Of a DNA stretch of 60,732 nucleotides, positions 12,601 to 18,207 are shown in pieces. Made by a program: the position numbers and the translations under genes. Origin of the DNA: JBFGCM01 sp041581135 (GTDB taxonomy: Bacteria > Actinomycetota > Acidimicrobiia > Spongiisociales > UBA5794); NCBI GenBank assembly GCA_041581135.1, contig JBFGCM010000009.1, forward strand, positions 1 to 60,732, written 5' to 3'. The notes under the pieces were generated by a model that saw only the letters and a list, made by a program, of their open reading frames with translations, did not search any database and was not told where the DNA came from. The first letter of the stretch is position 1. The number at the start of each line of letters is the position of its first letter.

Positions 12601-13902
12601 GCCGCCGACGGCACCTACGCCGCCGCGGTCGTGCCGGGCACGGCCACTGTCGACGTCGACGATGCATCGTTGCCCGCGGGCGTGGTGCTCACGACGGGCA
12701 ACGACCCGCAGACGATCACCGCCGTATCCAATGACGCCTCTTCGGTCCCGTCCGTCGGCTATCAAGGCACCGGCGACGTCGCCGGCGCCCTGTGGTTCGA
12801 CTTCGACGCCGATGGGGTTCAGGACCCCGGCGAGCCGAGCCTCGACTCCGTATCGGTCACCTTGGTCGGCGCAGGTCCCGATGGTGTGCTGGGAACCGCC
12901 GATGACGTGACGTATCCGTCCGGCACCAGTATCGCGTTCACGGGCCTGCCGCCAGGCCTCTACAGCCTGACGATCGACGCGAGCACGCTGCCGGCCGGCA
13001 TGGATGCGGCGACATTCGATGCCGACGGAACGCTCGATGGCACCACGCAGTTCACGGTGGTGGGCGGAGGGAGCACGACGCTCGACTTCGGCTACACCGG
13101 GACCGGTTCGATTCGCGGCACCGTCACGTTCGACAGCGATGCCAACGCCATTCCCGACGAAGAACTTGCCGGGGGAACGGTCAGCGGGGTGTGGTTCGGA
13201 TTGGACGGCGTCCTGGGCACTTCCGATGACGTCGACTATGTCGTCGTCACCGGCGTCGCCGGCAACTATGCCCTGGTCCACCTACCGGCAGGTAGCTACC
13301 GCCTCGGCACCGGAAGCGGTGGCGTGCCCTCGGGTCAGGTGCTCGTCGAATCCCCGGCCGCCACGGTGGTCTTGGGAGCGGGCGAGACCCTGACCGGCCA
13401 GGACTTCGGCTTCGGCGGCTCTGCCGACCTGGCGGTGAGCATCGTGCCCGATGTCACCGTCGTAGAGGTGGGCGACGAAGTGGTGTGGGCGGTCACCGTC
13501 CAGAACACGGGCGGTGCGCCGGAGCCGGGGCCGGTCGTCGTCACGGTGCAGCTGCCGGACGGGGTCGCCTTCCTCGGTGGCGGGCAGCCCGACTGGACCG
13601 TGAAGGTGCTCGGCGACGGCAGGTACGAGTTCCGCTACGCCGGCGCCCTGCCGACCGGGGGCACGCTCACTTTCGATCTGCTCACTCGGGTCGACGTGCT
13701 CGATGACAACATGACGGCGACGGCGACGGTGGCGGGCGTCAATGTAGAGGTCAACGTCGCCAACAACGTGGCGAACGCCACGATCGGATTCCTGCCGCGC
13801 ACCGGTCTCAACACCGACGATCTGGCCGGGCTGGCGCTCGTGCTGCTCGCCATGGGGGCAATGCTCCTGATCGGGACACGGCGCCGGAGATCCAAGAGTT
13901 GA
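1..13902 (+). CDS. Giant LPxTG-anchored surface protein with SdrD-B-like repeats (5' end outside window)
   Basis: The frame is open from base 1, so the true start lies upstream; 4633 residues are visible. Residues 1-560 are adhesin-type modules of the conserved-repeat (DUF11/CARDB-like) kind, each with a strand motif such as GSVTFTVTVQN. Residues about 561-4470 are roughly 34 SdrD B-like modules (by eye), each opening with a pattern like GDLVWLDLDGDGIQD and containing GVTVNLYD; the DxDxDG loops are probable calcium sites. One more DUF11-like module follows, then LPRTG (codons 13792-13806), a hydrophobic helix and the Arg-rich tail RRRRSKS, a classical sortase signal. In Gram-positives such proteins are covalently anchored to peptidoglycan and act in adhesion or matrix formation; that role here is inferred. 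No sortase gene is visible in the window. Alternative: a purely structural stalk. Confidence 0.93.
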   Translation, partial: NTAEAVTIDSISDDLFSVAGSSCAALVGTTLGAAATVDCTFDGTGPAADNSSATDTVSVVVSDNDGNTLSPAATDTSTVTTADIVPSITVVKSNDANGDLTFSDTEQAPGLSSAVTFKVEITNNTAEAVTIDSISDDLFSVAGSSCAALVGTTLGASATVDCTFDGTGPAADNSSATDTVSVVVSDNDGNTLSPAATDTSTVTTADLLPSITVTKNASSSTVAEPSGSVTFTVTVQNTALEDVTLDSLSDSVFGDLFTLPGSDCASVTIQPGAANAYSCSFTQTLTGNAGATHTNTVTATVSDDETNSVAGNDSETVTFTNVVPTVVVTKGGPATIAEPGGTVTFTVDVENQSTFETVTLSSLSDSVFGDITMPLTNPLISASSCGLVAIAPSTTYNCSFDADISGNAAATHTNTVTAVGSDDDGSAPSDSDSHTVTFTDALPTATVAKTAGTSEVNAFGGSVTFTVRVTNTSAESLSLTALGDDIHGDIADAANPGLDATTCAVPQTIGAGSFYECTFDVTLTGTAGATETDTVTATVSDDELNSITPSDSATVRFGDAVVGDLVFLDTTGDAGSTGEPGVAGVTVNLYDAADLTTVIATTTTSGTGTYQFGGLAAGSYVVEVVPPTGFDFVTQDAVADTIDSDVSTVTGQTAAIAVGQSAVNLDAADAGLVPGSIGGRLWVDIDEDDLRPSTNGETSISGITVNLYDAGLTLITTTTTDAAGRYSFDDLAPGDYTIQYDYPGAAYALANQGGDDTLDSDVTAAGAVLVVAASGSQPDAADAGVVPAELGDLLFYDTNANGVRTAGEGGINAGTVDLYDLGVDGIPGNADDTLVATTLTLANGSYSIQGIAPGDYYAVFTNPPKPPAAPFEYEFTLQDQGADDTIDSDVDAAGTTGVFSLVSGANADIDAGAYLPIILGDLVWLDLDGDGIQDPGEPGAAGVNVRLRDSGGGLAGTTTSDSDGEYQFDRLTPDTYTIEFTLPAGVLFSPQFQGGDVALDSNVDDGTGLITTTIVGGVDMTLDAGILPALIGDFVWLDENENGGQDPGEPGIGGVTVELLDNTGLTVLETTVTAADGSYEFRVLSGDYRIRVVAPAGASFTTQTIGTADGSDVAVANGTTGIISAGLSGTYFDEADAGILPATIGDFVWIDLDFDGAQDVGEPGESGITVNLYDAAGTTLLDTTTTDAAGAYGYTVVPGSYVVEVVPPAGAPFTVQDDVTAGEAADSDVDPAPGPTFGRVTVAATSSADYTDMADAGVGLAAIGDFVWLDVDRDGAQDVGEPGLAGVTVNLYDAADLTTVLDTTSTDASGLYEFRAVPGSYVVEVIPPTGGSFTVQDDATAGEAADSDVDTSGFTATIVAAAAGVYDGVADAGVLPTEIGDLVWLDEDQDGAQDPVEAPLSGLTVNLYDVADLSTAIDTTTTDAAGAYTFDVGIGDYVVEVVPPNGGSFTVQDDVTAGEAADSDVDAFGLTATISVTDLSVSHVSAGDAGVLPAVIGDYVWFDADGDGAQDGGETGLGGLTVNLYDAADLSTVIDTTTTDGSGGYRFTAVPGSYAVEVVAPAGGAFTVQDDVTAGEAADSDVNAAGFTATIAALTSGSYTDLADAGIDSVQLGDLVWLDTDQDGAQDVGEPGVSGVTVNLYDAANLATALSSTVTDASGGYAFTILPGDYVVQVEAPAGTSFTLQDDATAGEAADSDVDAFGFTASIAVTASATFLDGADAGLLPVVLGDHVWVDLDRDSVQSGGDVPAGGITANLYDAADLTTVIDSTVTDASGAYQFAALPGDYVVEVVAPVGGTFVATGAGTATDSDVDAFGFTGTISALASGDYTAAADAGLEPALIGDHVWIDLDGDQVQSLGDVAQSGVTVNLYDAADLTTVIATTTTAADGSYVFATVPGDYVVEVVAPPGASFVPSGAGTATDSDVDAAGLTATITTTMSSDATDAADAGLAPVTIGDLVWEDANGNGIQNVGEPGIDGVTVELWDLGADGLEGGGDDSLVASAVTSSGAYSLDAAPGDYYLVFSGLPAGYGFTAQDAGADESLDSDADPGDGSTAVFSVGFATPTTAMDAGAFRSGSIGDRVWVDADADGVQDAGEVSGVSGTIINAYDLGADGVAGTGDDTLRGTTTSDGSGVWSLSLDPGDYYLGFVLPGGYAFSPQDAGADDSVDSDADPATGRTAAFSVTSGVSLTSWDAGAFEQVTVGDFVWDDLDADGIQDGGELGLDGVVVELFSTGPNGIAGDGDDVLADTTATAAGGAYTLTADPGEYYVVFTAPAGYSHAPADQGADDTADSDADAITGATAEFTLTSGATDLTIDAAMWTGGSIGDVVFEDSNGNGVRDGGEPAIDGAAVELFDVGADGLPGTGDDVSAGTTTTAAGTYSFGSVAPGDYYVVFTLPAGYDSFTAQGVGSDGTVDSDVDGTGTSGVVTVTSGSSTRDVDAGVWAYATAGDFVWDDLDGDGIQDPAETSGLELVVVQILTPGPNGIVGDGDDTLVGSDTSDAAGAYSVGAIPPGVYYAAFTNLPAGYSLSAQSQGADPALDSDPAPFTGITALFSLASGAVTTTIDAGANTDAVIGDLVWHDQDGDGVQDPGEPGLDGVGVELFDVGADGVAGTPDDVSAGTDTTSGGGLYSITAGPGTYYAVFSGLPAGYAFAAAGQGGDPGLDSDPDTTGTTGTFTLVSGQTEASIDAGAFAQGVVSDLVWEDLDGDGIQDPGEIGLDGAVVDLYAVGPDGVVGTPDDVFVATTTTAGGGAYSLSADPGDYYVVVSSLPGGYVFTGQDQGADDALDSDVDGIGTSGVVTVESTATIDSVDAGAYEPVTIGDLAWEDTNGNGVQDAGEITGIAGVTVDLYDLGPNGIAGDADDVLVTSTTTAADGSYTLTAGPGEYYIVFGNLPAGYLFAPQDAAAESADSDPNAAGVTPTFTVFSGDGPANWDAGAYAPGSIGDHVWLDLDGDGIQDGGEPGLEGATVTLYDAASMVVASTTTDVNGAYQFTSVAPGDYTIDVDLPFGGDFSPADQGADDTLDSDVDAAGVTAVTMSSGGVVDATDAGVLPAVLGDLVWLDVDGDGIQDGGEPGLDGLLVNLYDAAAPAVVIATTITAGGGLYQFVTAPGDYIVEVVPAGPAAFSPVGAAGEAVDSDAAADGTMNVLANGSGDFTTLADAGIVAASIADTVWLDLDGNGIQAVGENGIAGVAVQLVDPGPDGLAGTADDVVVTGTTTDAGGDYAFVGIAPGTYFVQVDYPGAVFSAGADTDVTAGGASPIFAATGATTDVADAGVSPASITDSVWLDVNGDGVFNGTDQPITGVTVELRDTTGALIDTAVTDASGDYTIGDVPPGDYTVTVVYPGATFVQAGDAEADPVTGQTPTFALPSGATTGPGDAAVVPSSIGDLVWLDVDGDGIQDPGETGIDGVTVSLLDPGPDGLAGTVDDVVVASTLTAGGGAYSFAAVAPGSYFIDVDMTNAAFSPADQGGDDTVDSDVDAAGVSGIFAVASGVPAATVDAGVVPAVIGDLVWVDIDGNDVQGAEPGLGGVVVSLGGTDTAGNAVSSATVTAADGSYSFAVPPGDYTVTVTPPAGATFVVPGAGADPALDSDVDPGGVVTLIGVASGDQTAVADAGLDAAVISDTVWLDLDGDGMRDLGDDGIERVTVNLVDPGADGVAGGGDDVTVATQLTDANGDYVFLGVAPGSYYVAVAYPEATFTTPGVDSVVDAAGNSAVFPVAGTVTDVADAGVLPGDLSDSVWLDLDGDGEFDIGEPGIEGIAVELYDGTGTLVGTALTDVNGDYTVADVAPGPGYTVAVVYAGAGFVQAADGEADAASGITPPFSITSGATTGPADAAVVPTTIGDLVWLDVDGDGIQDGGEPGVAGVTVELYDDLGGLVASDVTDADGGYEFVAAPGNYEIIMVAPAAGTFAGQTTGTADGSDVDASGSTGVFAAGSGDETDAADAGILPAGVTGTIWLDLDSDTLNDDASPLSGVTVHVYDDLGMLVATVTTDAGGVYSVDGLVPGDYRIEVIPPAGADFTGPGGDSDVDPASGDVTLSLTSGVTAVDAGVLPGFIAGTLWLDLDGDGANGGEPGAGGVTVSLVDATSTVVATTVTDGAGAYSFGPVPVGDYSVVVDPAALPAGSVQTHDPDGSLDGETPVALVTTVSGVDFGYQPPATLTGVVFDDIDGDGIQDPDEPGLGGVTVVVTDGAGNDVAVVTAADGTYAAAVVPGTATVDVDDASLPAGVVLTTGNDPQTITAVSNDASSVPSVGYQGTGDVAGALWFDFDADGVQDPGEPSLDSVSVTLVGAGPDGVLGTADDVTYPSGTSIAFTGLPPGLYSLTIDASTLPAGMDAATFDADGTLDGTTQFTVVGGGSTTLDFGYTGTGSIRGTVTFDSDANAIPDEELAGGTVSGVWFGLDGVLGTSDDVDYVVVTGVAGNYALVHLPAGSYRLGTGSGGVPSGQVLVESPAATVVLGAGETLTGQDFGFGGSADLAVSIVPDVTVVEVGDEVVWAVTVQNTGGAPEPGPVVVTVQLPDGVAFLGGGQPDWTVKVLGDGRYEFRYAGALPTGGTLTFDLLTRVDVLDDNMTATATVAGVNVEVNVANNVANATIGFLPRTGLNTDDLAGLALVLLAMGAMLLIGTRRRRSKS
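1681..13410 (+). repeat. Array of about 34 degenerate SdrD-B-like coding modules
   Basis: Each module of roughly 100-130 codons starts with a GD-x-VW-x-D-x-DGDG-like motif and ends with D(A/V)DAG-like residues. Two length classes are visible. A short form has NLYDAADLTTV after the first strand; a long form has an insert such as DLGADGLPGTGDDV, probably an additional acidic metal-binding loop. Long forms cluster, for instance eight in a row at about 5860-8800, which suggests block duplication. Count and boundaries are by eye. Confidence 0.85.
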
Positions 13903-14213
13903 CAGGGTTGGCCGGCAGCTTCTATGCCCTTTGGAGCGCCGGCCACGAGCGGCCGGGTGGTCGGCGTTCGCGCCGGCCGCCCGGTCCGTCTTCAAGTGAG
14001 CAGCACGCCCCGTTCTCGGCGCTGCGCCTGCCGCCCTAGGGTCGAAATGCCCTACCAGGAGCTGCCAGTTCACGGCCACTATCGCCACAGAGGCCAAAAC
14101 CGGAGTCGAGAGAGGAGCGACCGGGTTTCCGTTCCGGGTGTGCCGGAACGCTGCGGGCGGCACGAGTGGCTGCCGGCGCGGTGGGGTTGTGCTCGATCGA
14201 CCCTGAAGGGGCG
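13903..14213. other. Intergenic region, no gene recognised
   Basis: About 310 bp separate the surface-protein gene from the ABC exporter. I see no protein with recognisable features on either strand; the open frames have the composition expected of GC-rich non-coding sequence. A perfect 7-bp GC inverted repeat (ggccggc 13910-13916, gccggcc 13938-13944) lies just after the stop codon, and further GC-rich self-complementary stretches follow near 13950-14000. I could not pick a convincing promoter. Confidence 0.5.
13910..13944 (+). terminator. Possible GC-rich stem-loop after the giant gene
   Basis: Arms ggccggc and gccggcc pair perfectly with a 21-nt loop, starting 8 bp after the stop. There is no T-run, so intrinsic termination is uncertain. 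Confidence 0.3.
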
Positions 14214-16391
14214 ATGGACATGTTCGTGGCTGCGGGGGGCGGGCTGGTTCTGGTTGCGCTCGCTGCCGCCGGCTTCGTGGTCAGGGCCCGTGTCGCCGCC
14301 GACTTCGCGGCCGATCCTCGTCCCCGCTTCTACGGTCCTCAGCTGTTGGTGCTGGCCGCGCTGTCGTTGATGGGCCTGGGCACCTACGGTGTCCTCGTCG
14401 CCCAACCTCAGCCTCCATGGGCGGTGCCGGCTGCGGTAGCTCTGTGGAGCCTCATCTCGGCGGTGCCGATCGGCGCCGGGCTCGGTCTCATTGCGAGCCG
14501 ATCGTTGCACACCACGCCCGCAGACCCCGTCCGGTCGCTGCGACTAGGGCGGTTCATCCGGCCCTATCGGGGAACCCTGACCCTCGGCGTGGTCCTCACC
14601 CTCGCCCTCTCCGTGGTGGAGCTGGCCACCCCATGGCCGCTCGTCATCATCGTCGACCATGCCATCGGCGGCGATGAGGTGCCGGCATTCCTCACCGGGC
14701 TCGATGAGTTGTCCCGCGTGCAGCTCGCCGGTGTCGCCGCGCTGGCGAGTGTGGTGCTGGTGGCATTCGGATCGGCGCTGCGCTACCTCGTGGAGTACCT
14801 CAATGGCGCGGTCCAAGCGCGCATCGGATCGGACCTGCGATCAGAGGGCTTTGCCGGCTTGCAGCGTGCCGCGGTCGGGTTCCACGACGAGAGCCGCACC
14901 GGTGATCTCGTGTCTCGGCTCAGCGTGGACACGATGCGGGTCGAAGACATGCTCATGACCTGGTTCGAGACCGGCCTTCCGGATGCCATCACAACGGTCG
15001 GCATGTTCGCCATCATGTTCACCATCGATCCGCAGCTGGCGCTGGTGGCACTCGCCGTCGTGCCGTTGCTCGCCCTGTGGGCGCGTCGGGTCCACCCTGC
15101 GCTGCAGCGTGCCGAACGGACGGCAAGGGACAAGTCAGGTGCCCTGGCCGACCGCGCCACCGAGGTGCTGCAACACGTGCGGGCCGTCCAGGTCTTCTCG
15201 CGGGAGGACGAGGAGGGCGCTCGATTCCGGGAGTCCAGCGAGGATGCAGCCGCCTCCGAGATCCGAGCCCGCGACCTGTCCGCTCGCCTCGGACCATGGG
15301 TGGAGATCTCACTGGCCCTCGGCTCCGCGGTGGTGCTGTACATCGGTGCCATTCAGGTGATCGAGGGCGTGCTCACCATCGGCATCCTGCTGGTGGTGCT
15401 CACCTACCTGAACCGCCTCTACGAGCCGGTGAGCTCCATATCGAGCCTCGTGGCGACGACGGCGCAGGGCATGGCGAGCAAGGACCGTCTGGTCGACCTG
15501 TTCTCCGCCGACCATCTGGTCGCAGAGGTGCCGAACGCGGTTCCCGTACCCGACGGACCGCTGACGCTCGCCCTGCGCGATGTGCATTTCGCCTATCCGG
15601 ACGGAGCCCCTCTGTTGGAGGACGTCTCACTCGACGTCACGCCGGGGCGTCGAGTGTGTGTGGTCGGTGCCACCGGTGCCGGCAAGTCCACCCTGCTCTC
15701 CCTCGTCATGCGCCTGTACGACGCGACCGAGGGCACGATCTCGATCGGCGGGTGCGATGTGCGCAACGTGTCGCTCCGCTCGCTGCGGTCGGCCGTTGCG
15801 TTGGTTCCTCAAGATCTGTGGATCATGGACGGCACCATCGCCGAGAACATCGCCTTCGGGCGTCACGAGGCCACTGAGGAAGAGGTTCGCGCCGCCGGGC
15901 ACATGGCGATGGTCGACGAGTTCACCGATCGCCTGCCGCGCGGCTACGAGACCGTGGTCGGCGAGAGCGGGGTGTTGTTGTCGGGTGGGCAGCGGCAACG
16001 GATCGCGCTGGCTCGGGCGTTCTTGCGAGGTGCACGAGTGCTCCTGCTCGACGAACCCACGAGCGGACTCGACGTCGCATCCGAGGCGCAGCTGCTGGGC
16101 ATTCTCCGCACTGCCGGGCCGGGCGTGGCGATGCTGATCGTGTCGCACCGGCTGGGTATCGCCAAGACAGCGGACGAGATCGTGGTGCTCGACGGTGGGC
16201 GAGTCGTCGAGCGCGGCACGCACCTCCAGCTGCTCGGCCGGCGAGGTCGCTATGCCGACCTGTGGCGGGCCCAACACGGCGCACGTCAGACGAAATCACG
16301 AAAGACCCACCGGACGTCGTGGCCCAACGGCCGCCGCCGCCCGGTGCCTGCATGGGAAGGAGGTGAGTTCGGTGCCGTACGGTCGTCGTAG
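14214..16391 (+). CDS. ABC exporter, fused permease and ATPase, with extra N-terminal membrane region
   Basis: The 725-residue product is a half-transporter of the MsbA/multidrug type that would dimerise in the cytoplasmic membrane. Residues 1-107 are an unusual extension with three hydrophobic stretches (about 9-25, 43-63, 70-94). The canonical six-helix permease domain follows from about 110, then the ATPase with Walker A GATGAGKST, signature LSGGQRQR, Walker B VLLLDEPTSGLD and the switch His in IVSHRL. Typical members have about 580-600 residues. I chose the ATG at 14214 because gaagggg lies just upstream; an in-frame GTG at 14166 is possible. Substrate is unknown; lipid, peptide or glycan export all fit. 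The last 40 residues are basic and look poorly conserved. Confidence 0.9.
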   Translation: MDMFVAAGGGLVLVALAAAGFVVRARVAADFAADPRPRFYGPQLLVLAALSLMGLGTYGVLVAQPQPPWAVPAAVALWSLISAVPIGAGLGLIASRSLHTTPADPVRSLRLGRFIRPYRGTLTLGVVLTLALSVVELATPWPLVIIVDHAIGGDEVPAFLTGLDELSRVQLAGVAALASVVLVAFGSALRYLVEYLNGAVQARIGSDLRSEGFAGLQRAAVGFHDESRTGDLVSRLSVDTMRVEDMLMTWFETGLPDAITTVGMFAIMFTIDPQLALVALAVVPLLALWARRVHPALQRAERTARDKSGALADRATEVLQHVRAVQVFSREDEEGARFRESSEDAAASEIRARDLSARLGPWVEISLALGSAVVLYIGAIQVIEGVLTIGILLVVLTYLNRLYEPVSSISSLVATTAQGMASKDRLVDLFSADHLVAEVPNAVPVPDGPLTLALRDVHFAYPDGAPLLEDVSLDVTPGRRVCVVGATGAGKSTLLSLVMRLYDATEGTISIGGCDVRNVSLRSLRSAVALVPQDLWIMDGTIAENIAFGRHEATEEEVRAAGHMAMVDEFTDRLPRGYETVVGESGVLLSGGQRQRIALARAFLRGARVLLLDEPTSGLDVASEAQLLGILRTAGPGVAMLIVSHRLGIAKTADEIVVLDGGRVVERGTHLQLLGRRGRYADLWRAQHGARQTKSRKTHRTSWPNGRRRPVPAWEGGEFGAVRSS
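16357..16366 (+). promoter_or_regulatory. Perfect Shine-Dalgarno sequence for the micro-ORF
   Basis: The decamer aaggaggtga is fully complementary to the usual 3' end of bacterial 16S rRNA and ends 5 nt before a GTG codon. It sits inside the 3' end of the ABC exporter gene. Most other genes in this window have much weaker sites. Confidence 0.6.
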
Positions 16392-16440
16392 GCGTTGCTA
16401 TCGGCGCCGGCGTTGCCGCTGCCACTGCACGTGCAGATGA
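16372..16440 (+). CDS. Arg/Cys-rich micro-ORF, 22 residues
   Basis: A GTG at 16372 opens a 22-codon frame. The product starts MPYGRRRRC, continues with a second Arg run, and ends in alternating Cys (CRCHCTC then Arg). Five of 22 residues are Cys and ten are Arg. The frame overlaps the last 20 nt of the ABC exporter gene in a different frame and is preceded by a perfect Shine-Dalgarno sequence. I do not recognise a family. Possible roles are a metal- or nucleic-acid-binding miniprotein, or a leader-like peptide; all are guesses. A chance frame in GC-rich DNA is the alternative, but the ribosome-binding site argues for translation. Confidence 0.45.
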   Translation: MPYGRRRRCYRRRRCRCHCTCR

Positions 16441-16495
16441 CACCGGCGTCAGGCCCGTGAGGGCCGGGGACGACAGCAATCCGGCTCAGGCCGGG

Positions 16496-16523
16496 ACGGG
16501 AGGGTGAGCGATTGCCCTCCCGT
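16496..16523. terminator. Stem-loop between convergent small ORFs, probable bidirectional terminator
   Basis: A perfect 9-bp inverted repeat (acgggaggg 16496-16504, ccctcccgt 16515-16523) encloses a 10-nt loop. It lies between the plus-strand exporter/micro-ORF and a minus-strand small ORF. No T-run follows in either direction, so this could be a termination or RNA-stabilising hairpin. Confidence 0.5.
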
Positions 16524-16534
16524 GAGCACCCCGT

Positions 16535-16624
16535 TCAGAGGAACAGGGTGAAGTAGATCGCCGCCGCCACCAGGATGACCACGCCGGTGGCCAATGCGGC
16601 GAGGATCAGGTACCTGGTCTGCAC
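16535..16624 (-). CDS. Small single-helix membrane protein, 29 residues
   Basis: From a GTG at 16624 the frame encodes MQTRYLIL followed by an almost uninterrupted hydrophobic stretch ending in FTLFL, i.e. one transmembrane helix with a short basic N-terminus. It runs toward the exporter and ends 12 bp from the 16496-16523 hairpin. It diverges from the dihydrolipoyl dehydrogenase gene, leaving 177 bp for promoters. No strong ribosome-binding site is visible. No family is recognised. The same frame stays open far upstream opposite the dehydrogenase gene, which I treat as chance. Confidence 0.4.
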   Translation of the reverse strand: MQTRYLILAALATGVVILVAAAIYFTLFL

Positions 16625-16801
16625 GATGCCAGCGTACCGGTGGTCGGCGTTCCTCTGGTGCCGGCCGGGGTCGTTGACCGGCTCGGCTCGGGGGACGGCG
16701 GCGGGGGGAGGCACGGTACGCCGCGGGCGGGTGGCAATTCGCCGAATGGGCCGATTCTCCGCTGCGCTAGTCTCGGCTGACATTCCGCAGGAGGAGAGTT
16801 C

Positions 16802-18172
16802 GTGTACGACGTCGTCATCGTCGGCGGCGGTCCCGGGGGATATGCCGCAGCCCTGTACGCCCACAACTTCGGTCTCTCGGTCGCCCTGGTCGAGAAGGAC
16901 ACCGTGGGCGGCACCTGCCTGCTGCGGGGTTGCATTCCTGCAAAGTCGTGGCTGCAGACGGCGGAGGTGTACCACACGGTGGCCACGGCCTCGACCTTCG
17001 GGATCAACGCCGGGGAGCCCTCCGTGGACTGGGGCGCCGCCCTCACCCGCAAGCAGGGCGTCGTGGATCAGCTCGTCAAGGGCTTGAGCGGGCTGCTGAA
17101 GGCTCGCAACGTCGACGTCATCGACGGATACGGCACATTCACCGAGGGCACGGTGACCGTGCAGAGCGCCGATGGCGACACGCAGGTCATCGAGGGGGCC
17201 AACTACATCATCGCCACCGGTTCGGTGCCGCGGTCCATTCCGGGCTACGAGATCGACGGCCATCGCATCGTCACGTCCGATGAGGCCCTCGACTGGAAGG
17301 AACAGCCCGGACGGGTCGCCGTCATCGGTGCCGGCGCCATCGGGGCGGAGTTCGCCTCCTTGCTGGGCGACATGGGGTCCGAGGTGTCCCTGTTCGAGAT
17401 GATCGATCAGGTGTTGCCGGGTGTGGAGCCCGAAGCGGCGAAGGTGCTCGACCGGGCGCTCAAGAAGAAGGGCGTGTCGGTGCACGTCGGGGTTGGTGTC
17501 GGCCCGGCCCAGGTCGGTGACGGCGGCGTCGTCGTGCCGTACGGAGACGAGTCCGTCGAAGTCGACGTGGTGCTGGTTGCCGTGGGAAGAGCACCTCTCA
17601 CCGAAGGCATCGGCCTCGAATCGCTCGGCATCGAGCTGGACCGCGGCTTCATCCATGTCGACCCGGCGACGCAACTCGCCGCCGGCACCAATGTGTACGC
17701 GGTGGGCGATGTCGTGGCCGGCACCCCGCAGCTCGCGCATGCCGGCTTCGCCGAAGGCATCGCCGCAGTCACGCACATCGCCACCGGTGGCTCTGCGGCC
17801 GTCGACTATCGCGCCATACCCCTCGTGGTGTACACCCACCCCGAGGTGGCTTCGGTCGGCATGACCGAGGCTCAGGCGAGTGAAGCCGGCATCGAGGTCG
17901 AGGTCACCGCACACGGTATGCGCGGCGTCGGGCGGGCCATCATCCAGGGCGATACGGGCGGCACCGTCAAGATCGTGGCTGAGAAGGATGGGCCGATCAT
18001 CGGGGCCACCGTGGCCGGTCCCGGCGCCGGCGAGATGATCCACGAACTGATGTACGCCGTTGGTTGGGAGGCATTGCCCGCCGAGGCCGCCGCCTTCATC
18101 CACGCCCATCCCACCGTGTCCGAAGCAATCGGCGAGACCCTGCTCTCCGCATCGGGTCGAAGCCTGCACTGA
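16802..18172 (+). CDS. lpdA: Dihydrolipoyl dehydrogenase (E3)
   Basis: Reoxidises the dihydrolipoyl group of 2-oxoacid dehydrogenase complexes, passing electrons through a disulfide and FAD to NAD+. The 456-residue product has the FAD-binding GGGPGGY near residue 8, the redox pair Cys39/Cys44 in GGTCLLRGC, an NAD-binding GAGAIGAEFA, the second FAD motif YAVGDV, and the C-terminal HAHPTVSEA with the catalytic His. A GTG start at 16802 follows aggaggag at good spacing. It heads a run with the E2 gene 35 bp downstream and then the lipoylation enzyme, so it most likely serves that E2. Full length, no anomalies. Confidence 0.96.
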   Translation: MYDVVIVGGGPGGYAAALYAHNFGLSVALVEKDTVGGTCLLRGCIPAKSWLQTAEVYHTVATASTFGINAGEPSVDWGAALTRKQGVVDQLVKGLSGLLKARNVDVIDGYGTFTEGTVTVQSADGDTQVIEGANYIIATGSVPRSIPGYEIDGHRIVTSDEALDWKEQPGRVAVIGAGAIGAEFASLLGDMGSEVSLFEMIDQVLPGVEPEAAKVLDRALKKKGVSVHVGVGVGPAQVGDGGVVVPYGDESVEVDVVLVAVGRAPLTEGIGLESLGIELDRGFIHVDPATQLAAGTNVYAVGDVVAGTPQLAHAGFAEGIAAVTHIATGGSAAVDYRAIPLVVYTHPEVASVGMTEAQASEAGIEVEVTAHGMRGVGRAIIQGDTGGTVKIVAEKDGPIIGATVAGPGAGEMIHELMYAVGWEALPAEAAAFIHAHPTVSEAIGETLLSASGRSLH

Positions 18173-18207
18173 GAGAACTGCACCAGGATCGAGTCAAAGG
18201 AAATGCG

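Noticed and set aside
16535..18169. Minus-strand frame of 544 codons opposite the dihydrolipoyl dehydrogenase gene
   Set aside because: It is an antisense shadow of a well-supported gene. Only its last 29 codons, outside the dehydrogenase gene, look protein-like and are kept separately.
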